Source of the DNA: an uncultured Clostridia bacterium
GTDB taxonomy: Bacteria > Bacillota > Clostridia > Lachnospirales > CAG-274
Length of the DNA: 5,981 bases
NCBI GenBank assembly: GCA_947629215.1
Contig: CANRCU010000148.1
Span: 1-5,981, forward strand
Direction of reading: 5' to 3'
Part shown: one piece after another, positions 1 to 5,981 of the stretch
Layout of the letters: every line of letters begins with the position of its first letter
Position numbering within the stretch: position 1 is the first letter of the stretch
Notes under the pieces: generated by a model
What the model was told of the DNA's origin: nothing
Databases searched by the model: none
The model's input: only the letters and a program-made list of their open reading frames with translations
Made by a program: the position numbers and the translations under genes

Positions 1-4
1 TTTT

Positions 5-3000
5 ATGAGATTTTTTTCTAATCTCTTTAAGAAAAAAGAAACTACGGTAAATAAAGAGGCGTCCAATAGGTCCTTTAACAATTCCGAATGTCAAAAGCTT
101 TGGGATTTAAAAAAATTTATGGACAAGCTATTAGACGAGAATCATTATATTGCTAAAAGCGAATACAGAACTATATTGCTCGACTATACCAAAGCTGTCG
201 AGTATTTTGACGTTCTCAAAAGCAGCGGTTTATTAGATGCGTTCTGCAAAAACAATGGTATTGCTATTTCTGATGTTGATAACACATTATCAAGATATAC
301 AAATTTTGAAACGCTTGTCGATTCTCACAACGAAGCCTTTATACAGCGCGCCATGAAAGACGAGCAATTTTATTTGGATAATATTCTTCGTGATGTTGAC
401 CCGAAAATAAATTTAGATGAAGATCAGCGTCGCGTAATCCTCACAGATGAGGACAACTGCCTTGTAATAGCCGGCGCAGGCGCAGGAAAGACAACTACGG
501 TTGCAGCAAAAGTGAAATATTTGGTAGAGAAAAAAGGCATTGAACCGTCGCAAATTCTTGTTGTATCTTTTACTAATAAGGCCGTTCAGGAACTTCGGGA
601 CAAGCTCAACAAAGATTTGTCTATTGACTGTCCCATCGCCACATTTCATTCAACTGGAAATGCCATATTGAGAAAACAGTCCCCCGAAAAGCTGAATATC
701 GTTGACTCTTCAAAGCTTTATTTTGTATTGCAGGACTATTTCAAAAATTCAATTCTAAAAAATGAAAGCCTTGTTAATAACCTTATCATGTTTTTTGCTT
801 CATATTTTGATGCGCCGTATGAAGGCAATGATTTAAACGGCTTCTTCAACAACATTGCAAAATCAAATTTTTCGACATTGCGAAGCGATCTTGAGGAGTT
901 CAAGCAAAAGGTTATCGATATTCGCACGAAAAAAGCTGTAACGATCCAAAGCGAAGTTATGCGCTCCCATCAGGAAGTCGAGATTGCGAACTTTCTATAT
1001 CTGAATAACATCGACTATGAATATGAACCTATATATAAATATGATATTCTATTTTCTAAAAAACCATATACACCCGATTTTATAATTAGGCAAGGCGATA
1101 AGACAGCGTATATTGAGCATTTCGGCATTACGCAAGACGGCAAAAATGACCGTTATAGCGATGACCAGCTTGAAGCATATAAAAAGGCTATAAATGATAA
1201 GATAAACCTACATAAACATCATGGCACTAACCTTATTTATACTTTTTCACAGTATACGGACCGCAGAACGCTTTTAGATCATCTGCAAGAAGAATTAGAA
1301 AACAACGGTTTTGAACTGCACCCTCGTTCTAATAAGGAAGTGATGGAGAAGATTGTTTCAACAGAAGAAAACCGTTACATAAGAAAGCTTATCAACCTCA
1401 TCTGCCGCTTTATAACCAATTTCAAGACAAACGGGTATACCGTTGATGAATTCAATCGGATGTATCATTCTACGCAGAATGTGCGGACGAGACTTTTCTT
1501 GGATATTTGCAACGATTGTTATTTGGAGTATGAGCGCTATTTGAAAGAAAATAATGCTGTAGACTTTGAGGACATGATAAACGAATCTGCAAGGGTTCTC
1601 CGTGAAGTCAAAGAAATGAAGGAAAAGCTCGATTTCAAATATATAATTGTAGATGAGTATCAGGACATTTCCCGTCAAAGATTTGATTTGGTGACAGCAT
1701 TATCCGAGGTTACAGATGCAAAAATTATTGCAGTAGGTGACGACTGGCAATCCATTTATGCTTTCAGCGGCTCAGACATCACTCTCTTTACTAAATTTGA
1801 AGAAAAGATGGGATATGCAAAACTATTAAAGATTGTGAATACCTATCGTAACTCGCAGGAAGTGATCGACATCGCCGGGAAATTTATTCAAAAGAATGAG
1901 GCACAGATTTCTAAGGAATTAAAATCACCTAAAAATATCGTTGACCCGGTTATCATTTATACCTATGACGGCAGTCCCAAAAAGCTGAACGCCAATAATA
2001 AAAGCGGCGCTAATTATGCCATCGCACATGCTGTCGAAGTAGCTCTTGAACAAATAATAGAATTCAACCTTCAGGAGAATAAACCGTACAACTCTTCTAT
2101 TCTTTTGCTCGGAAGGTTTGGCTTTGATGGCGACAGATTGGAAAAATCCGGTCTGTTTGAATATATTGAACGCGGGAACAAGCTGAAAAGCGTAAAATAT
2201 CCAAAGTTAAATATAACCTTTATGACCGCACATGCCTCTAAAGGTTTGGGATATGACAATGTAATCGTTGTAAACGGTCGAAATGAAACATACGGTTTCC
2301 CTTCCAAAATTGAAGACGATCCTGTTCTTGCATTTGTTATTAAGGGCGATCGTTCAATTGACTATGCTGAAGAACGGCGCTTATTCTATGTGGCAATGAC
2401 AAGAACAAAGAACCGTGTCTTTTTTATCGCCCCTGAGCAAAACCCATCAGAGTTCTTGCTTGAAATAAAACACGATTATAAAAATGTTGTTCTTCGCGGC
2501 AACTGGAACGAGGAGCCGCCGCAAAATGCCATCGCAAAGAAAACCTGCCCAATATGCGGATATCCGATGCAATTCCGTTATAAAAACGCCTATGGGCTTC
2601 GTTTATTTATATGCACCAATGAACCTGAAATCTGTGGTTTTATGACAAATGAATACAAGGCGGGAAAACTGTCGATTTTGAAGTGCGACCAATGCCGAGA
2701 CGGATATCTCATAGTTAAACCGGGAAAAGAAAACAGATATTTTCTCGGATGCACTAATTACAAAAAAGACGGCACAGGCTGCGGAAGATTTATCACACCC
2801 AAATACTATTACGAGATGTTTAATATGGATCCCGAGCCGGTTCCGGCAAAAGAATTCAAATCGGCAATGCCCAAAACCACATCGCCAAAAGTAACGGTTG
2901 AAGGAAAACCCATCCAAGACGAGGAAACCGTTATCAAAAAGGCAAATGTAAAGGCGGTTATGTTTGACGAACAGGATTTGAACGATATAGTTTATACTGT

Positions 3001-3316
3001 TTTGCAATGTCTTTCACATATAAGCGAAAAGCGATATTACGGTGTCAACGTATTAGCAGATGTGTTACGTGGAGCAAATAGTAAACGAATTAAAGATTCC
3101 GATCTGAACAAATTGCCGGAGTATGGTAAGCTCAAAGATGTTAGTCGTGATAATGTAATTATCATTATTGAGTGGTTAATTGATAATCATTTTATATTAA
3201 GGACAAAACATCCTACATATCCTGTTCTTCATCCAACGTATGAAGGCACTCACTATAACGAAACCATTACAGCAAATAAGCTTAAAAAATTGCAAAATAT
3301 CTTGCAGGAAAGATAG
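5..3316 (+). CDS. Composite helicase IV (HelD-like) SF1 helicase with inserted nuclease-like domain, two zinc ribbons and C-terminal RQC domain
   Basis: Predicted ATP-dependent DNA helicase/nuclease of 1103 residues. Visible SF1 motifs: Q141; Walker A GAGAGKTT at 157-164; SFTNKA 188-193; TFHS 213-216; VDEYQD 549-554; GDDWQSIYAFSG 578-589; TYRNS 613-617; TAHASKGLG 741-749; EERRLFYVAMTRT 789-801. HNEAF (108-112), AVDFEDMI (518-525), GDDWQ and GFPS match E. coli helicase IV better than UvrD/PcrA. Between motifs Ib and II, about 318-412 resembles a PD-(D/E)XK nuclease (E324, PD 357-358, E371, K399). After the helicase core come two C4 zinc ribbons (C848/C851/C870/C877 and C894/C897/C916/C926), a linker, and an RQC-like winged helix (about 988-1082, with DVLRGANSKRI at 1019-1029). 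E. coli HelD is about 684 aa, so this is much longer. The ATG lies 4 bases into the window, so its ribosome binding site and any longer upstream start cannot be seen. Helicase is certain; nuclease activity and cellular role are inferred. Confidence 0.95.
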   Translation: MRFFSNLFKKKETTVNKEASNRSFNNSECQKLWDLKKFMDKLLDENHYIAKSEYRTILLDYTKAVEYFDVLKSSGLLDAFCKNNGIAISDVDNTLSRYTNFETLVDSHNEAFIQRAMKDEQFYLDNILRDVDPKINLDEDQRRVILTDEDNCLVIAGAGAGKTTTVAAKVKYLVEKKGIEPSQILVVSFTNKAVQELRDKLNKDLSIDCPIATFHSTGNAILRKQSPEKLNIVDSSKLYFVLQDYFKNSILKNESLVNNLIMFFASYFDAPYEGNDLNGFFNNIAKSNFSTLRSDLEEFKQKVIDIRTKKAVTIQSEVMRSHQEVEIANFLYLNNIDYEYEPIYKYDILFSKKPYTPDFIIRQGDKTAYIEHFGITQDGKNDRYSDDQLEAYKKAINDKINLHKHHGTNLIYTFSQYTDRRTLLDHLQEELENNGFELHPRSNKEVMEKIVSTEENRYIRKLINLICRFITNFKTNGYTVDEFNRMYHSTQNVRTRLFLDICNDCYLEYERYLKENNAVDFEDMINESARVLREVKEMKEKLDFKYIIVDEYQDISRQRFDLVTALSEVTDAKIIAVGDDWQSIYAFSGSDITLFTKFEEKMGYAKLLKIVNTYRNSQEVIDIAGKFIQKNEAQISKELKSPKNIVDPVIIYTYDGSPKKLNANNKSGANYAIAHAVEVALEQIIEFNLQENKPYNSSILLLGRFGFDGDRLEKSGLFEYIERGNKLKSVKYPKLNITFMTAHASKGLGYDNVIVVNGRNETYGFPSKIEDDPVLAFVIKGDRSIDYAEERRLFYVAMTRTKNRVFFIAPEQNPSEFLLEIKHDYKNVVLRGNWNEEPPQNAIAKKTCPICGYPMQFRYKNAYGLRLFICTNEPEICGFMTNEYKAGKLSILKCDQCRDGYLIVKPGKENRYFLGCTNYKKDGTGCGRFITPKYYYEMFNMDPEPVPAKEFKSAMPKTTSPKVTVEGKPIQDEETVIKKANVKAVMFDEQDLNDIVYTVLQCLSHISEKRYYGVNVLADVLRGANSKRIKDSDLNKLPEYGKLKDVSRDNVIIIIEWLIDNHFILRTKHPTYPVLHPTYEGTHYNETITANKLKKLQNILQER

Positions 3317-3318
3317 GA
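3306..3318 (+). promoter_or_regulatory. Ribosome binding site of the 195-aa partner gene, overlapping the helicase stop
   Basis: Two AGGA-type stretches precede the ATG at 3323. One is at 3306-3309, inside the helicase's last codons. The other is at 3315-3318, starting within its TAG stop (3314-3316). The second is only 4 bases from the ATG and the first is 13 bases away, so neither spacing is ideal. The layout fits translational coupling: ribosomes finishing the helicase would restart 6 bases later. The exact core used cannot be decided by reading. Confidence 0.55.
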
Positions 3319-3322
3319 AAAA

Positions 3323-3910
3323 ATGGACAAGTTGCAAATTATCAAGAGAGCAAAATCTTACATGGATATGCTTTCAAACGGCATCGACCCGATAAGTGAA
3401 GAACCCGTCGAAAATGATTCAGCATTGAGACAAGAAAGGCTGCAAAAGTGTTTTCAATTTGTATCAGAAATACTTGGCGAAATTATAAATACAAACGGCA
3501 TTGTAGTTATGTCCGAAGCTGAATCTGCGCATGGATATAAGATTGTAAAAAAGAAAGCGGTGTTTTCAATAAATCCGAAGCAAAAGATGAGCATAAGGAT
3601 AACAAACTGCCCAATCGTCCCTTCTGCATTTGTGAAAAACATAAACTCTGTAGTCAACACAGAAATAATGGAAAAATTGTCACTAACTACAATCAATAAA
3701 TGGCTCCTAAAGCAAGGATACATTTCTGAATCAAAAGAGCCTACCGTTGTAAACAGAAATGTTAAAACCATTACTCCTCTATCAACACAAATAGGAATTA
3801 TTGAGCAAACCGTCGTTGATCCAAGAACAGGGGAAGCTAAAGCACAAATGCTTTTTTCAAGGCAAGCTCAAGAGTTTATATTAAATAACATTGAGTTAAT
3901 TATCTCTTAA
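3323..3910 (+). CDS. Conserved-looking hypothetical protein with probable C-terminal winged-helix segment, partner of the helicase
   Basis: A 195-residue protein of no recognised named family. Residues 4-58 look helical: a Lys/Arg-rich start, then SNGIDPISEEPV at 18-29 and a helix around RLQKCFQFVSEILGEII (39-55). There is no signal peptide or membrane segment, so it is probably cytoplasmic. Residues 60-110 look like beta strands. Residues 114-134 (EIMEKLSLTTINKWLLKQGYI) read as a helix-turn-helix, and the tail, with TQIGI (155-159), an acidic turn and SRQAQEFILNNIEL (179-192), looks like the wing and final helix seen in small phage-type DNA-binding proteins. It starts 6 bases after the helicase and shares its AT-rich codon use, so the two probably form one operon and transferred unit. 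No catalytic motif is seen. It could be a DNA-binding accessory or specificity factor for the helicase, or a regulator; both ideas come from context only. Confidence 0.85.
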   Translation: MDKLQIIKRAKSYMDMLSNGIDPISEEPVENDSALRQERLQKCFQFVSEILGEIINTNGIVVMSEAESAHGYKIVKKKAVFSINPKQKMSIRITNCPIVPSAFVKNINSVVNTEIMEKLSLTTINKWLLKQGYISESKEPTVVNRNVKTITPLSTQIGIIEQTVVDPRTGEAKAQMLFSRQAQEFILNNIELIIS

Positions 3911-3981
3911 AATAAGTAAAATGGTGGCTGTCCTTTCCGAGATAAACTAATGTTTTTTCTTCCCTTTTCCCCTTTAACTGA
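3911..3981. other. Short AT-rich non-coding junction between the helicase unit and the GC-rich chromosome-like block
   Basis: This 71-base stretch holds no credible gene. It contains a 23-base uninterrupted pyrimidine tract at 3953-3975 with six consecutive Ts at its start. A weak 4-bp inverted repeat (AAAC at 3944-3947, GTTT at 3952-3955) precedes the T run, but it is too short and AT-only to call a terminator. Base composition changes sharply across this stretch: 28% GC in the line 3841-3900 against about 60% or more inside the kinase gene. It is the best candidate for the right edge of an acquired segment. Confidence 0.5.
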
Positions 3982-4010
3982 TTGACAACGCCGCGCCTTT
4001 GTGGTATTAT
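3982..4010 (+). promoter_or_regulatory. Sigma-A/sigma-70 type promoter of the B6 kinase gene
   Basis: A perfect -35 hexamer TTGACA lies at 3982-3987. A -10 hexamer TATTAT (one mismatch to TATAAT) lies at 4005-4010, with the optimal 17-base spacing. Transcription would start near 4016-4018, giving a leader of about 50 bases before the ATG at 4069. The near-consensus sequence suggests strong, probably constitutive expression. An overlapping TATACT at 4008-4013 is a poorer -10 because its spacing would be 20. No operator-like palindrome was seen. Confidence 0.88.
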
Positions 4011-4057
4011 ACTCCAAACCCTACGGCAACGGCAGGGCTGCATACTTTTTTCCATAC

Positions 4058-4062
4058 AGAGG
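4058..4062 (+). promoter_or_regulatory. Ribosome binding site that fixes the kinase start at 4069
   Basis: AGAGG at 4058-4062 lies 6 bases before the ATG at 4069. It decides the start: the open frame continues upstream to a TTG at 3982, but that codon is the -35 box and lies upstream of the transcription start. Confidence 0.75.
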
Positions 4063-4068
4063 CACAAC

Positions 4069-4896
4069 ATGGAATACAAAAAAATACTTACGATACAGGA
4101 CATTTCGTGCGTCGGGCAGTGCTCGCTCACCGTCGCGCTCCCGATACTCTCCGCCGCGGGGATCGAGACGTGCATCCTTCCCTCCGCCGTCCTCTCGACG
4201 CACACGGCGGGCTTCACCGGCTACACGGTCCGCGACCTGACGGACGACATCCCCGCGATCGCCGCGCACTGGAACAAGGAAAACATCCGCTTTGACGCCG
4301 TTTACACCGGATATCTCGGAAGCACGAAGCAGATCGACTACGTGAAAGACATATTCGCCAAGCTTCTTGCCGACGGCGGCGTGACCGTCGTCGACCCGGC
4401 GATGGCGGACAACGGCAAGCTCTACCCCGCGTTCGACGGCGAATACGTCGAGGCGATGAAGACGCTCGCGTTCTCGGCGGACATCATCCTGCCGAACATC
4501 ACCGAGGCGTGCTTCCTCACGGGTATGCCTTACCGCGAGACGTACGACGAAGCGTACATCTCGGAGCTGCTCGACAAGCTGACCGAGGCGGGCGCGAAGA
4601 CGGTCATTCTGACCGGCGTCGGCTACCGCGAGGGCAAGACCGGCGTCGTCGTGCAGGATCACGGCGAGCGCTCGTATTACGAGCACAGACGGATCGCGAA
4701 GGGCTGTCACGGGACCGGCGACGTCTACGCATCCGCGTTCGTCGGCGCGTTCATGCGCGGCAGATCGGCATATGACGCGGCGAAATTAGCGGCTGACTAC
4801 ACCGTCCTCTGCATCGAGAAGACGCAGGACGATCCCTCGCACTGGTACGGCGTCAAATTCGAGACGGCGCTGCCGGAGTTCATCGCGTCGCTGTAA
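4069..4896 (+). CDS. pdxY: Pyridoxal/pyridoxamine kinase (PdxY-like, ribokinase superfamily)
   Basis: Predicted cytoplasmic kinase of 275 residues that phosphorylates the 5' hydroxyl of B6 vitamers (pyridoxal, pyridoxamine or pyridoxine) with ATP, in the salvage route to pyridoxal phosphate. Family features in order: the N-terminal strand and substrate region ILTIQDISCVG (6-16); LSTHTAGFTGYT (42-53), matching the FSNHTQYG region of E. coli PdxY; YTGYLGS (79-85), matching its SGYLGS; VVDPAMADNGKLY (107-119); ADIILPNITEA (137-147); and the anion-hole/catalytic signature GCHGTGD (212-218), with D218 as expected catalytic base. Length is near the 287 residues of E. coli PdxY. The ATG start is chosen for its ribosome binding site and because it lies downstream of the promoter; protein homology also begins there. 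It appears monocistronic, with its own promoter and terminator. Substrate preference among B6 vitamers, or a related hydroxymethylpyrimidine activity, cannot be settled from sequence. Confidence 0.93.
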   Translation: MEYKKILTIQDISCVGQCSLTVALPILSAAGIETCILPSAVLSTHTAGFTGYTVRDLTDDIPAIAAHWNKENIRFDAVYTGYLGSTKQIDYVKDIFAKLLADGGVTVVDPAMADNGKLYPAFDGEYVEAMKTLAFSADIILPNITEACFLTGMPYRETYDEAYISELLDKLTEAGAKTVILTGVGYREGKTGVVVQDHGERSYYEHRRIAKGCHGTGDVYASAFVGAFMRGRSAYDAAKLAADYTVLCIEKTQDDPSHWYGVKFETALPEFIASL

Positions 4897-4920
4897 GGCG
4901 AGCATCTCACAGACCATTTG

Positions 4921-4958
4921 AAAAGAGCGCTTCGGCAGACGTGCCGGGGCGCTCTTTT
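4921..4958. terminator. Rho-independent terminator, probably bidirectional, between convergent genes
   Basis: The arms 4921-4937 and 4942-4958 pair over 17 bp without a bulge, with two G-T wobbles at 4931/4948 and 4932/4947, around a 4-base loop GACG (4938-4941). The stem ends in four A-T pairs, so each strand presents a GC-rich hairpin followed by TTTT. It begins 24 bases after the kinase stop at 4896 and lies 65 bases from the end of the minus-strand hydrolase gene, so it can serve both. The T tract is short and continues as TTTTGT on the plus strand. Confidence 0.9.
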
Positions 4959-5023
4959 GTCATTGTCTGTTCTCTAAAGCGGCAGACTGCCGGGACTGCA
5001 TCCGAACCGGCGTCCCGTGCATT

Positions 5024-5981
5024 TTATTCCCCGTCCGGAATCCCTAACGGGAAAACGCGCTCGGGTATGAGGCTGACGATGTTTTCTGTCGCCGCCTTTA
5101 TATCGTCCCAGTTGTCGGCGTGGGCGGAGACGTTGTTCGACGCCCATTCCATGACGCCGCACCAGCCGTTTTTGTACGCTTTTTCATATATCCCTTTGAG
5201 GTTTTCGGAGCTGTCGGCGGCGATCTCGCCGATGATCGACGGCTTTCCCCTGTCAAGTCCGAAGCCAACGGGAGACGTCGTATACGGGACGCCGAACCAC
5301 TCCTTCATCCATTCGTAGTAATGCGTCGAATAAAAATCGACACACGCGTCTTCCCCGCCGTATTTTTTCATCACGGCGTCGGATATGATGTTTCCCTCGT
5401 ACTTGACGGAATTGTATTTGATGATCCCGACCCCGACCGTGACGAGCGTGCCGGGGCACGCTTCATGTATCGCCGCCGTACATTCGGCGAAGAATTTTGA
5501 AAGCGCATCGAGCGAGAGCTGACCGCATTCGGCGTTTTCATGCACCCAGTCGGGCTCGTTCATGAGGTCGATCCCGAAGAGATACGGGTTGTTCCCGTAC
5601 CGCTTCGCAAACGGCACGACGTATTTTTCGATGTAGCTTTTGCGTGCCTCATCGTCCGTCACGGCGAGCCGCCACTGCTTCGCCGAATCCGGGCTTTTGA
5701 AATGGTCGAACGACAGAAGCGTCGGCAGAAGATACATGTGGTTCATCTCCGCGATCTTGAAAAGCTTGTCGACGTCCTGCCAGTGTTTTTCGGTCACACG
5801 ACCTACGGTCCCGTCAGATCTCAGCAATATGCCGACCGTCAAGTTGCAGTTTATCCATACGCGCGACGCGTTGACGCCTATCTCGTGCAGGTCGCGGAAA
5901 TGTGAGTTCCAGAACGACGCGTCAAAGCTGCCGCCGAAATCGTTCCAGTTTTCCCACGGCGTATTGACCCCGTTTATGAAA
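5024..5981 (-). CDS. GH5-like (clan GH-A) glycoside hydrolase, 5' end cut by the window edge
   Basis: Partial protein: 318 residues are visible, read from 5980 down to the TAA at 5024-5026. No stop interrupts the frame up to the edge, and the first visible residues (FINGVNTPWENWNDFGG) are already conserved domain, so the true start and any signal peptide lie outside. This is a TIM-barrel beta-glycanase type. Key features: SRVWINCN near the start (a beta-2 strand motif); GIDLMNEPD, with E encoded at 5555-5557 as acid/base; STHYYEW as the His/Tyr motif; PSIIGEIAA, with E at 5225-5227 as nucleophile; and GVMEWASNN with the usual active-site Trp. These fit retaining hydrolases acting on beta-linked polysaccharide such as mannan or glucan; the exact substrate is not readable. 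It ends just after the barrel, with no C-terminal binding module or anchor. A TTG at 5842 is not a credible start because the homology extends upstream of it. Confidence 0.88.
   Translation of the reverse strand, partial: FINGVNTPWENWNDFGGSFDASFWNSHFRDLHEIGVNASRVWINCNLTVGILLRSDGTVGRVTEKHWQDVDKLFKIAEMNHMYLLPTLLSFDHFKSPDSAKQWRLAVTDDEARKSYIEKYVVPFAKRYGNNPYLFGIDLMNEPDWVHENAECGQLSLDALSKFFAECTAAIHEACPGTLVTVGVGIIKYNSVKYEGNIISDAVMKKYGGEDACVDFYSTHYYEWMKEWFGVPYTTSPVGFGLDRGKPSIIGEIAADSSENLKGIYEKAYKNGWCGVMEWASNNVSAHADNWDDIKAATENIVSLIPERVFPLGIPDGE

Noticed and set aside
413..3007. Minus-strand open frames of 63-134 codons inside the helicase gene
   Set aside because: None has a recognisable domain or promoter context, and the helicase motifs on the plus strand explain the conservation of this DNA.
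5..3316. Calling the large gene UvrD/PcrA, or RecQ on the strength of its RQC end
   Set aside because: GDDWQSIY, the HNEAF segment before the motor and AVDFEDMI follow helicase IV, and the motor has SF1 motifs, not the DEAH-type SF2 motor of RecQ.
3944..3960. Possible terminator after the 195-aa gene (AAAC/GTTT followed by a T run)
   Set aside because: The stem is only 4 bp and mostly A-T, too weak to form a stable intrinsic terminator, although the T-rich tract keeps the idea open.
4019..4041. Possible leader structure or riboswitch in the kinase 5' untranslated region
   Set aside because: Only 4-bp pairings (CCCT with AGGG) are visible in a leader of about 50 bases, too small for a known riboswitch class.
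3982..4068. N-terminal extension of the kinase from a TTG at 3982
   Set aside because: The TTG is part of the -35 box and lies upstream of the predicted transcript start. The 29 extra residues match nothing in the family, and AGAGG at 4058 supports the ATG at 4069.
4021..4710. 229-codon open frame on the minus strand opposite the kinase gene
   Set aside because: It is Arg/Val/Asp-rich with no recognisable domain, the typical shadow of a GC-rich gene. The opposite strand carries a clear kinase with its own promoter and ribosome binding site.
5024..5842. Glycoside hydrolase as a complete 272-aa gene starting at a minus-strand TTG at 5842
   Set aside because: The same frame stays open through the window edge and the upstream 46 residues are domain-like (GVNTPWENW, SRVWINCN), so the TTG codes for an internal leucine.
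5120..5905. Plus-strand open frames of about 120 codons over the hydrolase gene (5120-5500 and 5540-5905)
   Set aside because: They are low-complexity shadow translations opposite a gene with clear catalytic motifs, and neither has a convincing ribosome binding site or domain.

Overview
The window joins two stretches of different character. Positions 1-3910 are AT-rich (hand-counted 60-base lines give 25-45% GC, with AAA, GAT, AAT and TTA codons common). They hold two same-strand genes 6 bases apart. From about 3980 to the end the DNA is GC-rich (60-70% in sampled lines, with GAC, GTC, ATC, GCG and CTC codons) and holds a B6-salvage kinase gene and a convergent glycoside hydrolase gene. The GC-rich side looks like the host chromosome. 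The kinase type, the GH5-like polysaccharidase and the consensus sigma-A type promoter suggest a GC-rich gut-type member of the Clostridia (Firmicutes). This is an inference from gene content and not a firm assignment.

AT-rich block: a very large (1103 aa) superfamily 1 helicase of the helicase IV (E. coli HelD) type, followed by a 195-aa protein of unknown function. The helicase is a composite. It has a full set of SF1 motifs, a PD-(D/E)XK nuclease-like insertion between motifs Ib and II, two four-cysteine topoisomerase-type zinc ribbons, and a C-terminal RQC winged-helix domain of the sort normally found in RecQ (an SF2 helicase). The small partner ends in a probable winged-helix segment. 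The tight spacing suggests that the two are made together. Their composition and the sharp edge at about 3911-3981 suggest a horizontally acquired DNA-processing or defence-type unit, but no function is demonstrated.

GC-rich block: a textbook -35/-10 promoter (3982-4010) and a ribosome binding site lead into a pyridoxal/pyridoxamine kinase gene (4069-4896). A 17-bp perfect-stem terminator (4921-4958), flanked by A and T runs, lies between it and a minus-strand GH5-like glycoside hydrolase gene. That gene's 3' end is at 5024, and its 5' end lies beyond the right edge of the window.

No tRNA, rRNA, CRISPR array, insertion sequence, integrase or obvious attachment repeat was seen. The most interesting content is the composite helicase and its unknown partner.
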